DNA of 64,000 nucleotides, from positions 61,184-125,183 of the forward strand of contig JAPSJV010000007.1 in assembly GCA_031178005.1 (NCBI GenBank). Reading direction: 5' to 3'. Origin of the DNA: Pseudarthrobacter sp. (GTDB lineage: Bacteria; Actinomycetota; Actinomycetes; Actinomycetales; Micrococcaceae). Below the pieces are notes generated by a model. The model had not been told where the DNA came from and did not search any database. It worked only from the letters and a program-made list of their open reading frames with translations. Positions within the stretch are counted from its first letter, which is position 1, and every line of letters starts with the position of its first letter. Both the position numbers and the translations under genes were made by a program. Below, in pieces: positions 43,320 through 53,717 of this stretch.

Positions 43320-44376
43320 ACCTTCCATTGTTGCCGGCGTCGAGGAGCCGGAAGAACGGGCGATAGAGGCTGCCCTCCGGCCCAAGAACCTGGACGACTT
43401 CGTTGGTCAGCACCGGGTGCGCAAGCAGCTCTCGCTGGTCCTGCAGGCTTCCCGGATGCGGGGCCGCAGTGCAGACCATGTCCTCTTCTCCGGCCCTCCT
43501 GGCCTGGGCAAGACCACCCTTGCCATGATCGTTGCGGCGGAAATGAACGCCCCGCTGCGGATCAGCAGTGGTCCTGCAATCCAGCACGCCGGAGACCTCG
43601 CCGCCATCCTTTCCTCCTTGTCCGACGGAGAGGTGCTGTTCCTCGACGAGATCCACCGGATGTCCCGGCCCGCTGAGGAAATGCTCTACATGGCCATGGA
43701 AGACTTCCGCGTGGACATTGTGGTGGGTAAAGGCGCCGGCGCCACCGCCATTCCGCTGGACCTTCCACCGTTCACCCTGGTGGGCGCCACTACCCGGGCC
43801 GGGCTGCTGCCTGGCCCGCTGCGTGACCGTTTTGGATTTACCGGGCACCTGGAGTTTTACTCGGTTCCGGAGCTGGAGCTGGTCCTCCGGCGATCAGCGG
43901 GCCTGCTGGACCTCAAGGTGAACTCTGCCGGCTTCAGCGAAATTGCCGGCCGGTCGCGGGGAACCCCGCGTATAGCCAATCGGCTCCTGCGCCGGGTCCG
44001 CGACTGGGCCCTGGTTCACGGAGTGGAGCAGATTGACGCGCGCACCGCTTCTGCCGCCCTGGATATGTACGAGGTGGACAAGCGCGGCCTGGACCGGCTC
44101 GACCGGGCTGTCCTGGAGGCCCTGATCGTGAAATTCGGCGGCGGTCCTGTGGGCCTCTCCACGTTGGCCATAGCCGTGGGCGAGGAGACCGAAACCGTTG
44201 AAACTGTCGCGGAGCCGTTCCTGGTCCGCGAAGGGCTGCTGGGCCGGACACCCCGGGGCAGGATCGCCATGGCCCCGGCCTGGACCCACCTGGGGCTGGC
44301 GGTCCCGGCCGGTGCGTTTGGGCAGGAGACTCTGGATGTTTTCGCCACTGACGACGGCGACGCCGAGGCTGAATAG
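43306..44376 (+). CDS. ruvB: Holliday junction branch migration ATPase RuvB
   Basis: A 356-residue AAA+ motor that drives branch migration with RuvA. Walker [10 protein letters not shown] (about 63-71), Walker [11 protein letters not shown] (about 108-117), sensor 1 [11 protein letters not shown] and sensor 2 [18 protein letters not shown], then the winged-helix domain. The N-terminal [12 protein letters not shown] is the family hallmark. GTG start inside the ruvA end, so the genes are translationally coupled. Confidence 0.97.
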   Translation: MPVAEPSIVAGVEEPEERAIEAALRPKNLDDFVGQHRVRKQLSLVLQASRMRGRSADHVLFSGPPGLGKTTLAMIVAAEMNAPLRISSGPAIQHAGDLAAILSSLSDGEVLFLDEIHRMSRPAEEMLYMAMEDFRVDIVVGKGAGATAIPLDLPPFTLVGATTRAGLLPGPLRDRFGFTGHLEFYSVPELELVLRRSAGLLDLKVNSAGFSEIAGRSRGTPRIANRLLRRVRDWALVHGVEQIDARTASAALDMYEVDKRGLDRLDRAVLEALIVKFGGGPVGLSTLAIAVGEETETVETVAEPFLVREGLLGRTPRGRIAMAPAWTHLGLAVPAGAFGQETLDVFATDDGDAEAE

Positions 44377-44443
44377 GCTCCGAACGGGCAGTAGCACCGT
44401 TTTACCAGGGTTTCCCTTTAGACTGGAATGACGCTCGACACGT

Positions 44444-44485
44444 TTGGGCCCCATTTGTGTGTGTACTGCCCGGGAATGGGGCCAA
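44444..44485 (+). promoter_or_regulatory. Leader hairpin upstream of yajC-secDF
   Basis: TTGGGCCCCATT (44444-44455) pairs with AATGGGGCCAA (44475-44485) with one bulged base, in the 167 bases between ruvB and yajC. It could terminate ruvB transcripts or be a leader structure; a possible -10 (TAGACT, 44419-44424) upstream would place it in the yajC leader. Confidence 0.4.
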
Positions 44486-44543
44486 CGATGCCGTACAACC
44501 AGCTATGCGCCCAAGCTATGCAATACAGAATGGAATTATCCCT

Positions 44544-44957
44544 GTGGATCCAATGACAATCCTGCTGTTCGTGATGCTCGGAGTCTTCATCTTTATGATG
44601 TTCCGGAAGAACAAGAAGACCCAGCAGGCGGCGGCAGAACTGCAGTCCAAGTTCGCCCCGGGCGTTGAAGTCATGACCAGCTTTGGTCTCTTCGGCCGCA
44701 TCGTGTCCATCAACGAAGAAGACAACAAGGTGGAGCTCGAACTCTCCCCGGGCAACGTGGCCACCGTCCACCGCCAGGCCGTCACCAAGGTCGTCGAGAC
44801 CGTTCCGGCTCCCGTCGAGGAGCCCATCGAGGAAGCCGACGCTCCCACGGTTCCGAACGATGCCTCGTCGCTGACTGCAGATGATGCAACTCCCCGGGAA
44901 GAAACCCCGGAGGAGACCCTGAAGCGCCTCAACAATGAAGGCAAAAAGGACAACTAG
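44544..44957 (+). CDS. yajC: Preprotein translocase subunit YajC
   Basis: A 137-residue single-pass membrane protein: one hydrophobic helix at about residues 4-21 (TILLFVMLGVFIFMMF), then the YajC domain RKNKKTQQAAAELQSKFAPGVEVMTSFGLFGRIVSI, and an acidic Pro/Glu-rich tail. It is the accessory partner of SecDF. GTG 44544 is the likely start with a weak ribosome site; ATG 44553 is possible. It leads the yajC-secD-secF operon, a standard actinobacterial order. Confidence 0.9.
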   Translation: MDPMTILLFVMLGVFIFMMFRKNKKTQQAAAELQSKFAPGVEVMTSFGLFGRIVSINEEDNKVELELSPGNVATVHRQAVTKVVETVPAPVEEPIEEADAPTVPNDASSLTADDATPREETPEETLKRLNNEGKKDN

Positions 44958-45001
44958 CCCGGGTTTGTCCTGCGCTCTCGGAGTTAAGAGGAAGATCACC
45001 A

Positions 45002-46756
45002 ATGGCACGTAGTGGCCCCAAACATTCAGGCATCAGGGTGCTGGTCTGGCTCGGCGTTGTGCTTGCCGTCCTGACCGCAGTCCTGGCCGGCGGCACCCTG
45101 GCCGGCCAGGCAAGCTGGGCTCCCAAGCTGGCACTGGACCTTGAAGGCGGCACCCAGATGATCCTGGCGCCCAAGGTCGACGGCGGCTCGGACATCACCG
45201 AGGAACAGCTCAACCAGGCGGTGGCCATTATCCGCCAGCGCGTGGACGGCTCAGGTGTTGCCGAAGCCGAAATCAGCACCCAATCCGGCCGCAACGTCGT
45301 GGTGAGCCTTCCAGGCACGCCCACGTCGGAGACCCGTGCCCTGATCCAGGCATCCGCGGATATGGATTTCCGTCCGGTGCTGCTTGCAGGGGCCGGCGAT
45401 CCGGTGCCTGCCGACCAGCAGGTTCCCGAAGAGCAACTGCCGAAGCCGACGGCGGAACCCGCCAACGGCAGCGACATCAACTGGATCACGCCTGAGATAT
45501 ACCGGCAGTTCGAGGCGCTTGATTGCGCCAACCCGGAGCAGGATCAGCAGGAACGATCCGATCCTGCCAAGCCGTTGGTAACCTGCGAGGCGGCCACAGC
45601 CAACAGGCCCGCCGTGAAGTATATTCTCGGTCCAGTAGAGGTTGAAGGCAGCAACATTGTTGATTCCACCTTCCAGCTCAGCCAGGGTGCCCAGGGCGCA
45701 GTAACCAACGTCTGGGGCGTCCGGATTGAGTTCGATCAGGACGGCACGCAGAAGTTCAAGACAGTCACCGAGCGCCTTCACCAGTTCTACCTTGCCGCGG
45801 GCGGTGAGTCCGGAGCTGATCCTAAGTCGCAATTCGCCATCGTGCTGGACGACCAGGTCATCTCTGCGCCCAGGTCCCAGGCAGTCATCACAGACGGCCG
45901 CCCTGAGATCACGGGTAACTTCACCGAAGCTTCGGCCAAGGCGTTGTCCGATCAGCTGAAGTTTGGCGCCCTGCCTATCAGCTTCGAAATCCAGAGCGAA
46001 CAGCAGATTTCTGCCACGCTCGGCGGCGAACAGCTTCGCATGGGCCTGTTGGCCGGCATCATCGGCCTGCTCCTGGTGGTGGTGTACTCGCTGTTCCAGT
46101 ACCGGGCCCTGGGCCTGGTAACCATCGCTTCGTTGGTGGTGGCAGGTGCGCTCACCTACCTTGCCATTGCCATTTTGGGCTGGACCGAAAACTACCGGCT
46201 GTCACTGGCCGGCGTGGCAGGCCTGATCGTCGCCATCGGCCAGACCGCGGACTCGTTCATCGTGTACTTCGAGCGGATCAGGGATGAACTCCGCGAGGGG
46301 CGCGGCCTGGTTTCCGCCGTCGAAAACGGCTGGAAGCGTGCCAAGCGTACTGTGCTGGCTTCAAAGGCCGTCAACCTGCTGGCCGCACTGGTGCTCTACT
46401 TTGTGGCGGTAGGCAACGTCCGGGGCTTCGCATTCACTTTGGGCCTGACTGCAATTGCCGACCTGATTGTGGTGTTTATGTTCACGCATCCCACCATGCA
46501 GGTCCTGGCGCGTACCAAGTTCTTTGGCGAAGGCCACAAGTTCTCCGGGCTTGATCCCGAGCGGCTTGGTGCGGTGCCCTTGTACCGTGGTGCCGGCCGG
46601 ATCCGGACGCCTGAAGAGACGCCGGTGGTGCGTGCACGGAATGCCGGAGCGGCTGCGGAAGCGGAACGCCGGATGACCATCGCAGAACGGCGGCTCGCCG
46701 AAAAGCAGGAACAGCTTGCGGGCTCCTCCAAGAGCACCTCGAAGGAGGACCAGTAA
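45002..46756 (+). CDS. secD: Protein translocase subunit SecD
   Basis: A 584-residue membrane protein with an N-terminal helix (about 12-33), the periplasmic-equivalent P1 region starting LALDLEGGTQMILAPK, and five C-terminal transmembrane helices (about 340-510). The tail is charged. SecDF uses the proton gradient to help pull exported proteins from SecYEG. AGAGGAAG at 44987-44994 is the ribosome site. It is followed directly by secF with no gap. Confidence 0.95.
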   Translation: MARSGPKHSGIRVLVWLGVVLAVLTAVLAGGTLAGQASWAPKLALDLEGGTQMILAPKVDGGSDITEEQLNQAVAIIRQRVDGSGVAEAEISTQSGRNVVVSLPGTPTSETRALIQASADMDFRPVLLAGAGDPVPADQQVPEEQLPKPTAEPANGSDINWITPEIYRQFEALDCANPEQDQQERSDPAKPLVTCEAATANRPAVKYILGPVEVEGSNIVDSTFQLSQGAQGAVTNVWGVRIEFDQDGTQKFKTVTERLHQFYLAAGGESGADPKSQFAIVLDDQVISAPRSQAVITDGRPEITGNFTEASAKALSDQLKFGALPISFEIQSEQQISATLGGEQLRMGLLAGIIGLLLVVVYSLFQYRALGLVTIASLVVAGALTYLAIAILGWTENYRLSLAGVAGLIVAIGQTADSFIVYFERIRDELREGRGLVSAVENGWKRAKRTVLASKAVNLLAALVLYFVAVGNVRGFAFTLGLTAIADLIVVFMFTHPTMQVLARTKFFGEGHKFSGLDPERLGAVPLYRGAGRIRTPEETPVVRARNAGAAAEAERRMTIAERRLAEKQEQLAGSSKSTSKEDQ

Positions 46757-47773
46757 ATGTCTACCACCTTTGCCAACTTCGGCAATGAGCTCTACACCGG
46801 TAAACGCTCCTACGAATTTGTGGGCACCAAGAAGCTGTGGTTCATCATTGCTGCTGTTGCCGTTGCGCTGTCCATCCTGATCCCCGTGGCCAAGGGTGGT
46901 TTCAACCTGGGCATCGAATTCCGGGGCGGCTCCGAATTCACCGTTTCCAGCGTCCAGACCACTGATCCTGCCCTGGGTGAGCAGGCTGTGGAAGGTGTTG
47001 TCCCCGGCAGCATCCCCCGCGTAGCCAACGTTGCAGGCACCACCATGCGCATCCAGACGGACAAGCTCACGGACGACGAGACCCTGCAGATCAAGGAAGC
47101 GCTGACCTCGGCCTACGGCGTCACCGACGACAAGGTGACGTCCACGTTCATTGGACCCACCTGGGGCGCGGACGTCACGAAGCAGGCGCTTATCGGCTTG
47201 GTGGCCTTTGTTGTCCTGGCGTCACTGTTGATGGCGCTGTACTTCCGGACATGGAAAATGTCGCTCTCTGCCATCACCGGCATGGGTGTCACCATGTTCA
47301 TTACGGCGGGCGTTTATGCCCTGAGTGATTTCGAGGTGACGCCGTCGGCGATCATCGGATTCCTGACGGTCCTGAGCTACTCGCTCTACGACACCGTGGT
47401 GGTGTTCGACAAGATCCGCGAAAACACAGCTGAGATCAGCCGGTCAACCCGGCGGACCTTTGCCGAAGAGGTGAACCTGGCTGTCAACCAGACCCTGGTG
47501 CGTTCAATCAACACCATGATGGTTGCCATTCTCCCGGTTGGCGCCATCCTGTTCATCGGCGCCGGGCTCCTGGGTGCCGGAACACTCCGTGACCTGTCCC
47601 TGGCGCTGTTTGTCGGAATCCTGATCGGCACGGCCGCCACGATCTTCATCGCGGCGCCCATGTATGCGTGGCTGCGCCAGTCTGAACCTGAGCTGGTTAA
47701 GCAGGCCAAACGCGTGGAACACCGCCGCCACGAAGAGGCCCGCCAGCAGTCCGGTCAGCCGGAAACTGCATAG
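46757..47773 (+). CDS. secF: Protein translocase subunit SecF
   Basis: A 338-residue partner of SecD. N-terminal helix at about 28-48 followed by GFNLGIEFRGGSEF, the family motif, then five membrane helices in the second half, with the conserved YSLYDTVVVFDKIRENT segment at about 209-223. The C-terminus is basic (KRVEHRRHEEARQQ). It starts immediately after the secD stop. A strong hairpin terminator at 47792 ends the operon. Confidence 0.95.
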   Translation: MSTTFANFGNELYTGKRSYEFVGTKKLWFIIAAVAVALSILIPVAKGGFNLGIEFRGGSEFTVSSVQTTDPALGEQAVEGVVPGSIPRVANVAGTTMRIQTDKLTDDETLQIKEALTSAYGVTDDKVTSTFIGPTWGADVTKQALIGLVAFVVLASLLMALYFRTWKMSLSAITGMGVTMFITAGVYALSDFEVTPSAIIGFLTVLSYSLYDTVVVFDKIRENTAEISRSTRRTFAEEVNLAVNQTLVRSINTMMVAILPVGAILFIGAGLLGAGTLRDLSLALFVGILIGTAATIFIAAPMYAWLRQSEPELVKQAKRVEHRRHEEARQQSGQPETA

Positions 47774-47791
47774 GCCTCAGCCACCTCCTGT

Positions 47792-47837
47792 CGACGGGCC
47801 GGGCAGCATCGGGAAACCGGTGCGGCCCGGCCCGTCG
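47792..47837 (+). terminator. Terminator of the yajC-secDF operon
   Basis: CGACGGGCCGGGC (47792-47804) pairs perfectly with 47825-47837, and CGG/CCG extends the inner stem around a GAAA loop. It follows the secF stop by 18 bases. There is no T tract. Confidence 0.75.
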
Positions 47838-47895
47838 GCACATCCGGTGCCGGTTATCAAAGTGGTGGCGCGCAGGAATAGACTGGGGTAATTAA

Positions 47896-50307
47896 ATGCT
47901 CGTGAGGGGTGCTTCATTGGAAGAACGTTCGGCGTCGGCGCCAGTGTCAAACGGGGGTGGCACTGCCGTGCCCGGATCCCAGTCGGGGATTGCTGTGCCA
48001 GGCAGGACAACCCAGGGCCCGGTGGAGAACTCCGGTACCCGGCCCACCTTCCCCGGGCGGCGGGAACGAACCCGCTCCCGGCTGGCGCGCCTGACCGGAC
48101 GAGGGGCCGCCACTTACTCGCCCATCCTGGAACCGCTGCTGCGCACCGTTCGGGCGAACAACCCCAAAGAAGACTTCGACCTGATCCAACGGGCCTTTGA
48201 GGTTGCAGAGACAAGCCATCGGGGCCAAAAGCGCAAGAGCGGTGATCCCTACATCACCCACCCGGTGGCCGTGGCGACCATCCTGGCGGAACTGGGCCTG
48301 AGCGGGACCACCCTGGCCGCAGCCTTGTTGCACGATACTGTCGAGGACACCCCATACAAGCTGGAAGACCTGAAGGCGGAGTTCGGTCCAGAGGTGGCCA
48401 TGCTGGTGGATGGCGTCACCAAGCTGGACAAGGTGAGTTTTGGCGAGGCCGCCCAGTCGGAGACCGTCCGCAAGATGGTTGTGGCCATGGCCAAGGACAT
48501 CCGGGTCCTGATGATCAAACTGGCAGACCGCCTGCACAACGCCCGTACCTGGCGTTTTGTCTCGGCTGAATCGTCCGCCAGGAAGGCCCGCGAGACGCTC
48601 GAGATCTTCGCGCCGCTTGCCCATCGCCTTGGCATGAACACCATCAAGTGGGAGCTGGAGGACCTGTCCTTCGCCGCCCTCTACCCGAAGGTATATGAGG
48701 AAATTGTCCGGATGGTGGGCGATCGCACCCCGGAACGTGAGAAGAGCCTGAGCGTTATCCGTGACCAGATCACGGATGATCTGCGCACCGCCCGCATCAA
48801 GGCCACCATTACGGGCCGCCCCAAGCACTACTACTCGATCTACCAGAAGATGGTGGTCCGGGACAAAGACTTTGACGACATCAACGACCTCATGGGCGTT
48901 CGTGTCCTGGTTGATTCGGTCCGGGATTGTTACGCGGCTCTGGGCACCCTGCACGCGAGGTGGAGCCCGCTGCCGGGCCGCTTCAAGGACTACATTGCGA
49001 TGCCAAAGTTCAACATGTACCAGTCGCTGCACACCACAGTGATCGGGCCAGGCGGAAAGCCCGTGGAGATCCAGATCCGGACCCATGAGATGCACCGCAG
49101 GGCTGAATACGGTGTTGCCGCCCACTGGAAATATAAGGACCAGCCGAACCGCACTGCGATCGCCCCTGCCAACAGCCGCGACGGCGACATGGGCTGGCTG
49201 CGGTCCCTGGTGGACTGGCAGCAGGAAACCTCGGATCCGGGGGAGTTCCTGGATTCGCTGCGTTTCGAAATCAACGCCCGCGAGGTTTTTGTTTTCACCC
49301 CCAAGGGCGAAGTCATGGCTTTGCCCGCGGGCTCCACGCCCGTGGACTTTGCCTATGCCGTGCATACCGAGGTGGGCCACCGCACCATCGGCGCCCGGGT
49401 CAATGGCAAGTTGGTGCCCCTCAACAGTGAGCTGAACCACGGCGACTGGGTGGAGATCTTCACCTCGAAAGCGGAGGGCGCCGGCCCAAGCCAGGACTGG
49501 CAGCACTTCGTCAAGAGCGCCCGTGCCAGGAACAAGATCCGTCAGTGGTTCAGCAAGGAACGCCGCGAGGAAGCGATAGACCGCGGCAAGGACCTCCTGA
49601 CCCGCGCCATGCGGAAGCAGAACCTGCCGCTGCAGCGGCTGATGACCCACGAAGCGCTGGCTGCAGTGGCCGAAGACTTCAAATACGTCGACATCTCCGG
49701 CCTGTACGCCGGTGTGGGTGACGGCCACACCTCCGCGCAGTCCGTGATGGAGAAACTGGTTGACCGGCTGGGGATTAATGACAGCCCGGATGACGAGCTT
49801 AACGAAGTCAGTATCCCTACGCATGTTTCCAAAACCCGGTTCTCGGACTCCGGCGTAGTCGTAAGGGGCGTTGGGGATGTCTGGGTGAAGCTCGCCAGGT
49901 GCTGCACGCCGGTACCTCCAGATCCCATCCTGGGCTTCGTTACCCGGGGCTCCGGGGTCTCGGTGCACCGGACGGACTGCACCAACGTAGCGGGCCTGTT
50001 GGACCAGCCGGACCGGATCGTTGACGTGGAATGGGCACCGACCCAGTCCAGCGTGTTCCTGGTGGAGATCCAGGTGGAGGCCTTGGACAGGAAGTCCCTG
50101 TTGTCCGACGTGACCAGGGTCCTGTCCGAGAACCACGTGAACATCCTGGCTGCGAGTGTGCATACTTCAACTGACCGCTTGGCCATCTCGAAGTTCGCTT
50201 TCGAGATGGGAGACCCCAAGTACCTCCACCACGTGTTGAGCGCTGTCCGTAGGATTGACGGCGTTTTCGATGTCTACAGAACCACCGGGAACAAGCGGCG
50301 CAGCTAG
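47896..50307 (+). CDS. rel: Bifunctional (p)ppGpp synthetase/hydrolase (RelA/SpoT homologue)
   Basis: An 803-residue stringent-response enzyme. After a variable 85-residue extension come the HD hydrolase domain (about 100-250, [17 protein letters not shown] and LLHDTVEDT), the synthetase domain (about 280-400, [13 protein letters not shown] and [12 protein letters not shown]), TGS (about 463-525), the helical/zinc-finger region ([11 protein letters not shown]) and a C-terminal ACT domain (about 725-803). ATG 47896 has GGGG 8 bases upstream; TTG 47917 (after GAGGGG) is an alternative start. Its 3' end is overlapped by a convergent gene. Confidence 0.95.
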   Translation: MLVRGASLEERSASAPVSNGGGTAVPGSQSGIAVPGRTTQGPVENSGTRPTFPGRRERTRSRLARLTGRGAATYSPILEPLLRTVRANNPKEDFDLIQRAFEVAETSHRGQKRKSGDPYITHPVAVATILAELGLSGTTLAAALLHDTVEDTPYKLEDLKAEFGPEVAMLVDGVTKLDKVSFGEAAQSETVRKMVVAMAKDIRVLMIKLADRLHNARTWRFVSAESSARKARETLEIFAPLAHRLGMNTIKWELEDLSFAALYPKVYEEIVRMVGDRTPEREKSLSVIRDQITDDLRTARIKATITGRPKHYYSIYQKMVVRDKDFDDINDLMGVRVLVDSVRDCYAALGTLHARWSPLPGRFKDYIAMPKFNMYQSLHTTVIGPGGKPVEIQIRTHEMHRRAEYGVAAHWKYKDQPNRTAIAPANSRDGDMGWLRSLVDWQQETSDPGEFLDSLRFEINAREVFVFTPKGEVMALPAGSTPVDFAYAVHTEVGHRTIGARVNGKLVPLNSELNHGDWVEIFTSKAEGAGPSQDWQHFVKSARARNKIRQWFSKERREEAIDRGKDLLTRAMRKQNLPLQRLMTHEALAAVAEDFKYVDISGLYAGVGDGHTSAQSVMEKLVDRLGINDSPDDELNEVSIPTHVSKTRFSDSGVVVRGVGDVWVKLARCCTPVPPDPILGFVTRGSGVSVHRTDCTNVAGLLDQPDRIVDVEWAPTQSSVFLVEIQVEALDRKSLLSDVTRVLSENHVNILAASVHTSTDRLAISKFAFEMGDPKYLHHVLSAVRRIDGVFDVYRTTGNKRRS

Positions 50308-50907
50308 CAGGGCCAGTTTTTCCAAGGCTGCTTTCTTGTGGGGCAGCCGCGGGGTGGCCTCGATGGCTAAGGTCAGCAGCCGCAGGCGTACATCCTGTTG
50401 TGGCCGGGCCAGCAGCCCGCGCAGAGCAGGTACAGCACGTCCGGCGTCCACGTGCAGGGCAATGTCCAAGGCTGTTCGGAGCGGGCTGGATACCATCAGT
50501 CCGCCTATGCTTACCACGTCAAACGGACCAAGCCGGACCTCATGAAGTGTGCATCCGCGGGTGGACCGCAGGCTGGAGATGCGCCGTTTGGAGTCAACCA
50601 GCAAGGCAAGCCTGTCCGGTTCAGGAGAGCAGCCATGGATCCACGCCGCAGTCAGCCGCCCGGCCACCACACGTTGCCGGATGGTGGAGGGCACTTCAAG
50701 CGCAACCGACCGGGCACGCAGCTGGGGAGTTGTGGCAGCGCCGGGGAGCCTGTAGCCCCGCTGGTAAACCTGCTGGAGGACGCCATCAGAGGCCATTGAC
50801 TGGAGCTCGCCCCAAGTGAACAGGTGCCCCGGTGCGTACAGATCCATTAATTGCACTGAGGGCAGCGGTTCGGTGGCTGTCGGCGGGAGTGGGGGAGATA
50901 GTGCCAT
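50167..50907 (-). CDS. AbiEi-type antitoxin-like protein
   Basis: A 246-residue protein resembling AbiEi antitoxins and their orphan relatives: an N-terminal winged helix (about 18-60, [27 protein letters not shown]), then a middle domain with [23 protein letters not shown]. No AbiEii nucleotidyltransferase toxin is nearby, so it is an orphan. The last 47 codons run antisense to the end of rel (141-base overlap) and may not be conserved. GGGAGG upstream supports ATG 50907. Function is unknown. Confidence 0.6.
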   Translation of the reverse strand: MALSPPLPPTATEPLPSVQLMDLYAPGHLFTWGELQSMASDGVLQQVYQRGYRLPGAATTPQLRARSVALEVPSTIRQRVVAGRLTAAWIHGCSPEPDRLALLVDSKRRISSLRSTRGCTLHEVRLGPFDVVSIGGLMVSSPLRTALDIALHVDAGRAVPALRGLLARPQQDVRLRLLTLAIEATPRLPHKKAALEKLALLAAPLVPGGSVDIENAVNPTDSAQHVVEVLGVSHLESELRDGQAVS

Positions 50908-50939
50908 CCAGCCATCCTCCCGTGGACCGCCCGGACGGG

Positions 50940-50984
50940 ACAGGCCCCGCAGCGGCTATGTGGATAAACCGGTACGGGGCCTGT
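50940..50984 (-). terminator. Hairpin terminator of the DUF349 gene
   Basis: ACAGGCCCCG (50940-50949) pairs with CGGGGCCTGT (50975-50984), located 34 bases beyond the DUF349 stop on the minus strand. Confidence 0.6.
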
Positions 50985-51017
50985 CTGGTGTCGTCCTGAT
51001 GGGCGGCAGGTGTGGAT

Positions 51018-52679
51018 CTAGGAAAGCTCGCTGGCTGAGCGCTGGAGCTGGTCCAGCCACGCCTGGCGGGCTTCGAGGGCTTCCCTGGCAGCCTTGATCT
51101 TTCGCTGGTCGCCGGCCTTCTCGGCGGTGGCCAGGTCATCCTTCAAGCCTGCGATGGCAGCTTCAAGCTGGGAGAGGGCGCTGTTGGTCCGGGCTTTGGT
51201 TTCCGGGTTGGAGCGCTGCCACTTCTCGTCTTCGGCCTGGCGGACGGCGTCCTCGACACGGCGCAGGCCGGCCTCGATCCGGCCCATGTCCGCGCGCGGT
51301 ACCTTGCCGGCTTCTTCCCAGCGGTCCTGAATGGACTGCAGCTGCTTCTTGGCAGCGGCAATATCCTTTACGGGCAGAATGGCGTTGGCCTCCTCAAGGA
51401 GCGCCTCCTTGACCGTCAGGTTGGCAGAGTATTCCTGGTCGATTTCATCATTGGCCGCCTGGCGCGCGGAGAAGAACGCATCCTGGGCGGCGCGGAATCG
51501 TGCCCACAGTGCGTCATCATCCTTGCGGCTGGCGCGCGGTGACGCCTTCCACTCGTCCATCAGGCGGCGGTATTCGCCTGCGGCGTAGCCCCACTCGGTG
51601 GAAGTGGACAATGCCTCGGCCTCGGAGATGAGTTTCTCCTTGGCCGATTTCGCAGCGGCATTATTGCTGTCCAGCTGCGAGAAGTACGCCCGGCGGTGCC
51701 GGTCAAAAACGGTGCGGGCGGCACGGAACCGCTTCCACAGGCCCTCTTCGTTGCTCCGGCCAAGACGGATTCCGCTCTTCTGGGCCGTCTTCCAGCTCTC
51801 GAAGAGTTCGTTCATCCGGGCACTTGACGTTTTCCACTGGACCTGGGATGGGTCGGCTCCGGCGATGGCCTCAGCTTCGGCAACGATGGCTTCGCGGGCA
51901 GCGAGTTCGGCGGTGCGGACAGCTTCGTGTTCGGCCTTTTCGGTGCGCTCAAGCTCGGCAATGTGACCGCTCAACTCGTCCAGCCGGGCTTCGGCTGCCC
52001 GGATGTCACCCACCATGTTCTTCTCAGCCAGCTGCTCGCGCAGGTGGTTGACGGTTTTTTGCATGTCGGTGCTGGGCGCCTTGGAGCTGACGCGCTGTTC
52101 CATGAGCACGATCTGGGCCAGGACGTCGTCGAACTTGCGGGCGAAGTAGGCGAGCGCCTCATCGTCACTGACGCCGGGATACTGCCCCACGGGGTGCTCG
52201 GCATCGTCGATCTTGAGGAACACGTTTCCGTCGCCTTCAACACGGCCCCAGCGGGCCGCTTCGGCAAGCGACGTTGCCGGCAGGACAGGCGCGGGAGCCG
52301 CTGCCGGAGCGGCAGCAGCAGGCTTGGGACGGGACGCGAAAGCAGCGGGGGATGGTGCGGCCGGATGCGGCTTCGGTGCCGCAGGCGTCGGTGCGGCTGC
52401 AGGCGCTGCGGCCGGCGCTTCAGGAGACTCCGCGGGAACTGCAGCGGACTCAGTTGCTGACTGAGGTTCCTCAGGTGCTGCCGGTTGATCCGCCGTCGGC
52501 GTTTCTTCGGACTGCACTGGTTCAACCGCTGGCTCGGCAGCGGCATCTTCCTGGATCGGCGCGGGCGTCGGTTCTTCAGGTGTTGCCGGTACTTCACTTT
52601 CCGGAACTGCGGGATTCTGCGCCGCTGTGTCCTGCGTGGCTTCTACTGCCGTTTCGTCGGATTTCTGACTGTCTGTCAC
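51018..52679 (-). CDS. DUF349 repeat protein
   Basis: A 553-residue protein. The first 140 residues are a low-complexity Pro/Ala/Glu/Thr tract. The rest is almost entirely helical, with repeated DUF349 units marked by LWKRFRAARTVFDRHRRAYF, DALWARFRAAQDAFFSARQ and WQRSNPETKAR. Function is unknown; a coiled-coil scaffolding or nucleic-acid-related role has been suggested for the family by context only. It follows the peptidyl-prolyl isomerase gene on the same strand, 70 bases later, in the conserved hisS-ppi-DUF349-rel neighbourhood. Confidence 0.8.
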   Translation of the reverse strand: MTDSQKSDETAVEATQDTAAQNPAVPESEVPATPEEPTPAPIQEDAAAEPAVEPVQSEETPTADQPAAPEEPQSATESAAVPAESPEAPAAAPAAAPTPAAPKPHPAAPSPAAFASRPKPAAAAPAAAPAPVLPATSLAEAARWGRVEGDGNVFLKIDDAEHPVGQYPGVSDDEALAYFARKFDDVLAQIVLMEQRVSSKAPSTDMQKTVNHLREQLAEKNMVGDIRAAEARLDELSGHIAELERTEKAEHEAVRTAELAAREAIVAEAEAIAGADPSQVQWKTSSARMNELFESWKTAQKSGIRLGRSNEEGLWKRFRAARTVFDRHRRAYFSQLDSNNAAAKSAKEKLISEAEALSTSTEWGYAAGEYRRLMDEWKASPRASRKDDDALWARFRAAQDAFFSARQAANDEIDQEYSANLTVKEALLEEANAILPVKDIAAAKKQLQSIQDRWEEAGKVPRADMGRIEAGLRRVEDAVRQAEDEKWQRSNPETKARTNSALSQLEAAIAGLKDDLATAEKAGDQRKIKAAREALEARQAWLDQLQRSASELS

Positions 52680-52749
52680 CGCTAAAAATCTTTCGCTTGG
52701 AGGAAACTGCTTCCAACTGCTTTTGTACCGGCGCCCTCGCGGGCGGCCG

Positions 52750-53562
52750 TCACTCGTTCAGAGAGAACGAGTCTATCGTGACTGCCTGCACAGGTGCGCC
52801 GTCTGAGCCGCTGCTGTCCGGAGCGAGGCCTGCCGCAGCAATGGCGTTGACGGTCTCAAGGCCGGAGGTAACCTTGCCGACCACTGTGTAACCGCCGGCG
52901 GAATCCGCCGGAATCCGGGTGTCCTTGTAAACAATGAAGAACTGCGTGCCGTTTCCGTAGGCGTTGTTACCGGTCCGGGCGACGGCGATGGTGCCTGCCG
53001 GATACATGTTGTCTTCGGGCGTGTTCTCGAGCGGACCCCATGTGTAATCGGGGTCGCCGCCACCCTTGCCGTCGGAGGACCCGCACTGCAGGACGCCGAA
53101 CTCTTCACCGGTAGTAAGGCGATGGCAGGTTTTGCCGTTGTAGAAACCCTCATCACCGAGAGTCTTGAAAACAGCTGCCGCCTGGGGTGCCGCCCCGCCG
53201 TCAAACTCCACGCCAACGGGTGAGCCGTTGAGGACCAGTTGGCCCGTGAAGGTCTTGCCCGCGGCAACGTCTGCAGACGGGACTGTTGGACTGTTTTGCC
53301 CTTCCGTCGCAGTGGGAGAGGGGCTGGCTGAAGGACTGGTGAGTCCTGCCTCGGCCGCGGCGAATTCCTCTTCCGTGGGATTTCCGGCGAAGACGGTCAG
53401 CTGGAGTACGACGGCGAGAACGAGGACGGCGGCTCCGGCGCCGGCGGCGATGAAGTTGTCCCGCCTGCGCCGCTGCTCCTGGTCCTTGCGGAGTTCGCGT
53501 TTCGCTTCCATCTGCTGGATGCGCCGTTTCGCGTCGCGAGAGCTGCGTGGGCTGGCCGCCAA
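52750..53562 (-). CDS. Membrane-anchored cyclophilin-type peptidyl-prolyl isomerase
   Basis: A 270-residue protein: basic cytoplasmic N-terminus, one transmembrane helix (about 38-60, FIAAGAGAAVLVLAVVLQLTVFA), a Ser/Pro-rich linker, and an extracytoplasmic cyclophilin domain (about 100-270) with TFTGQLVLNGSPV, GFYNGKTCHRLTTGEEFGVLQCG and GNGTQFFIVYKDT. The usual FHR catalytic arginine context is altered to CHRL, and two cysteines there could form a disulfide. TTG start with GAGGAGG upstream. It helps fold exported proteins. It is divergent from hisS. Confidence 0.88.
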   Translation of the reverse strand: MAASPRSSRDAKRRIQQMEAKRELRKDQEQRRRRDNFIAAGAGAAVLVLAVVLQLTVFAGNPTEEEFAAAEAGLTSPSASPSPTATEGQNSPTVPSADVAAGKTFTGQLVLNGSPVGVEFDGGAAPQAAAVFKTLGDEGFYNGKTCHRLTTGEEFGVLQCGSSDGKGGGDPDYTWGPLENTPEDNMYPAGTIAVARTGNNAYGNGTQFFIVYKDTRIPADSAGGYTVVGKVTSGLETVNAIAAAGLAPDSSGSDGAPVQAVTIDSFSLNE

Positions 53563-53717
53563 GGGTCCTCCTCAGGTTGAGCCGCCGGAATATGCCTGAT
53601 GGAACAGGCCTCCGGCGGTAGGGTCGAATGACAGCAGGTGCTCCGCCGTCGGGCCGTCTCCAGGTGTTCGCCGCCTGATGTAGGGACGTTGCCTGTTTAG
53701 GGACTGTGGCGGCGAAA

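Noticed and set aside
47947..50163. A 738-codon open frame antisense to rel
   Set aside because: Same GC effect. No family signature, and it runs through all conserved Rel domains.
50167..50907. A complete type IV toxin-antitoxin system
   Set aside because: Only an AbiEi-like antitoxin-type protein is present. No AbiEii nucleotidyltransferase gene is adjacent on either side.
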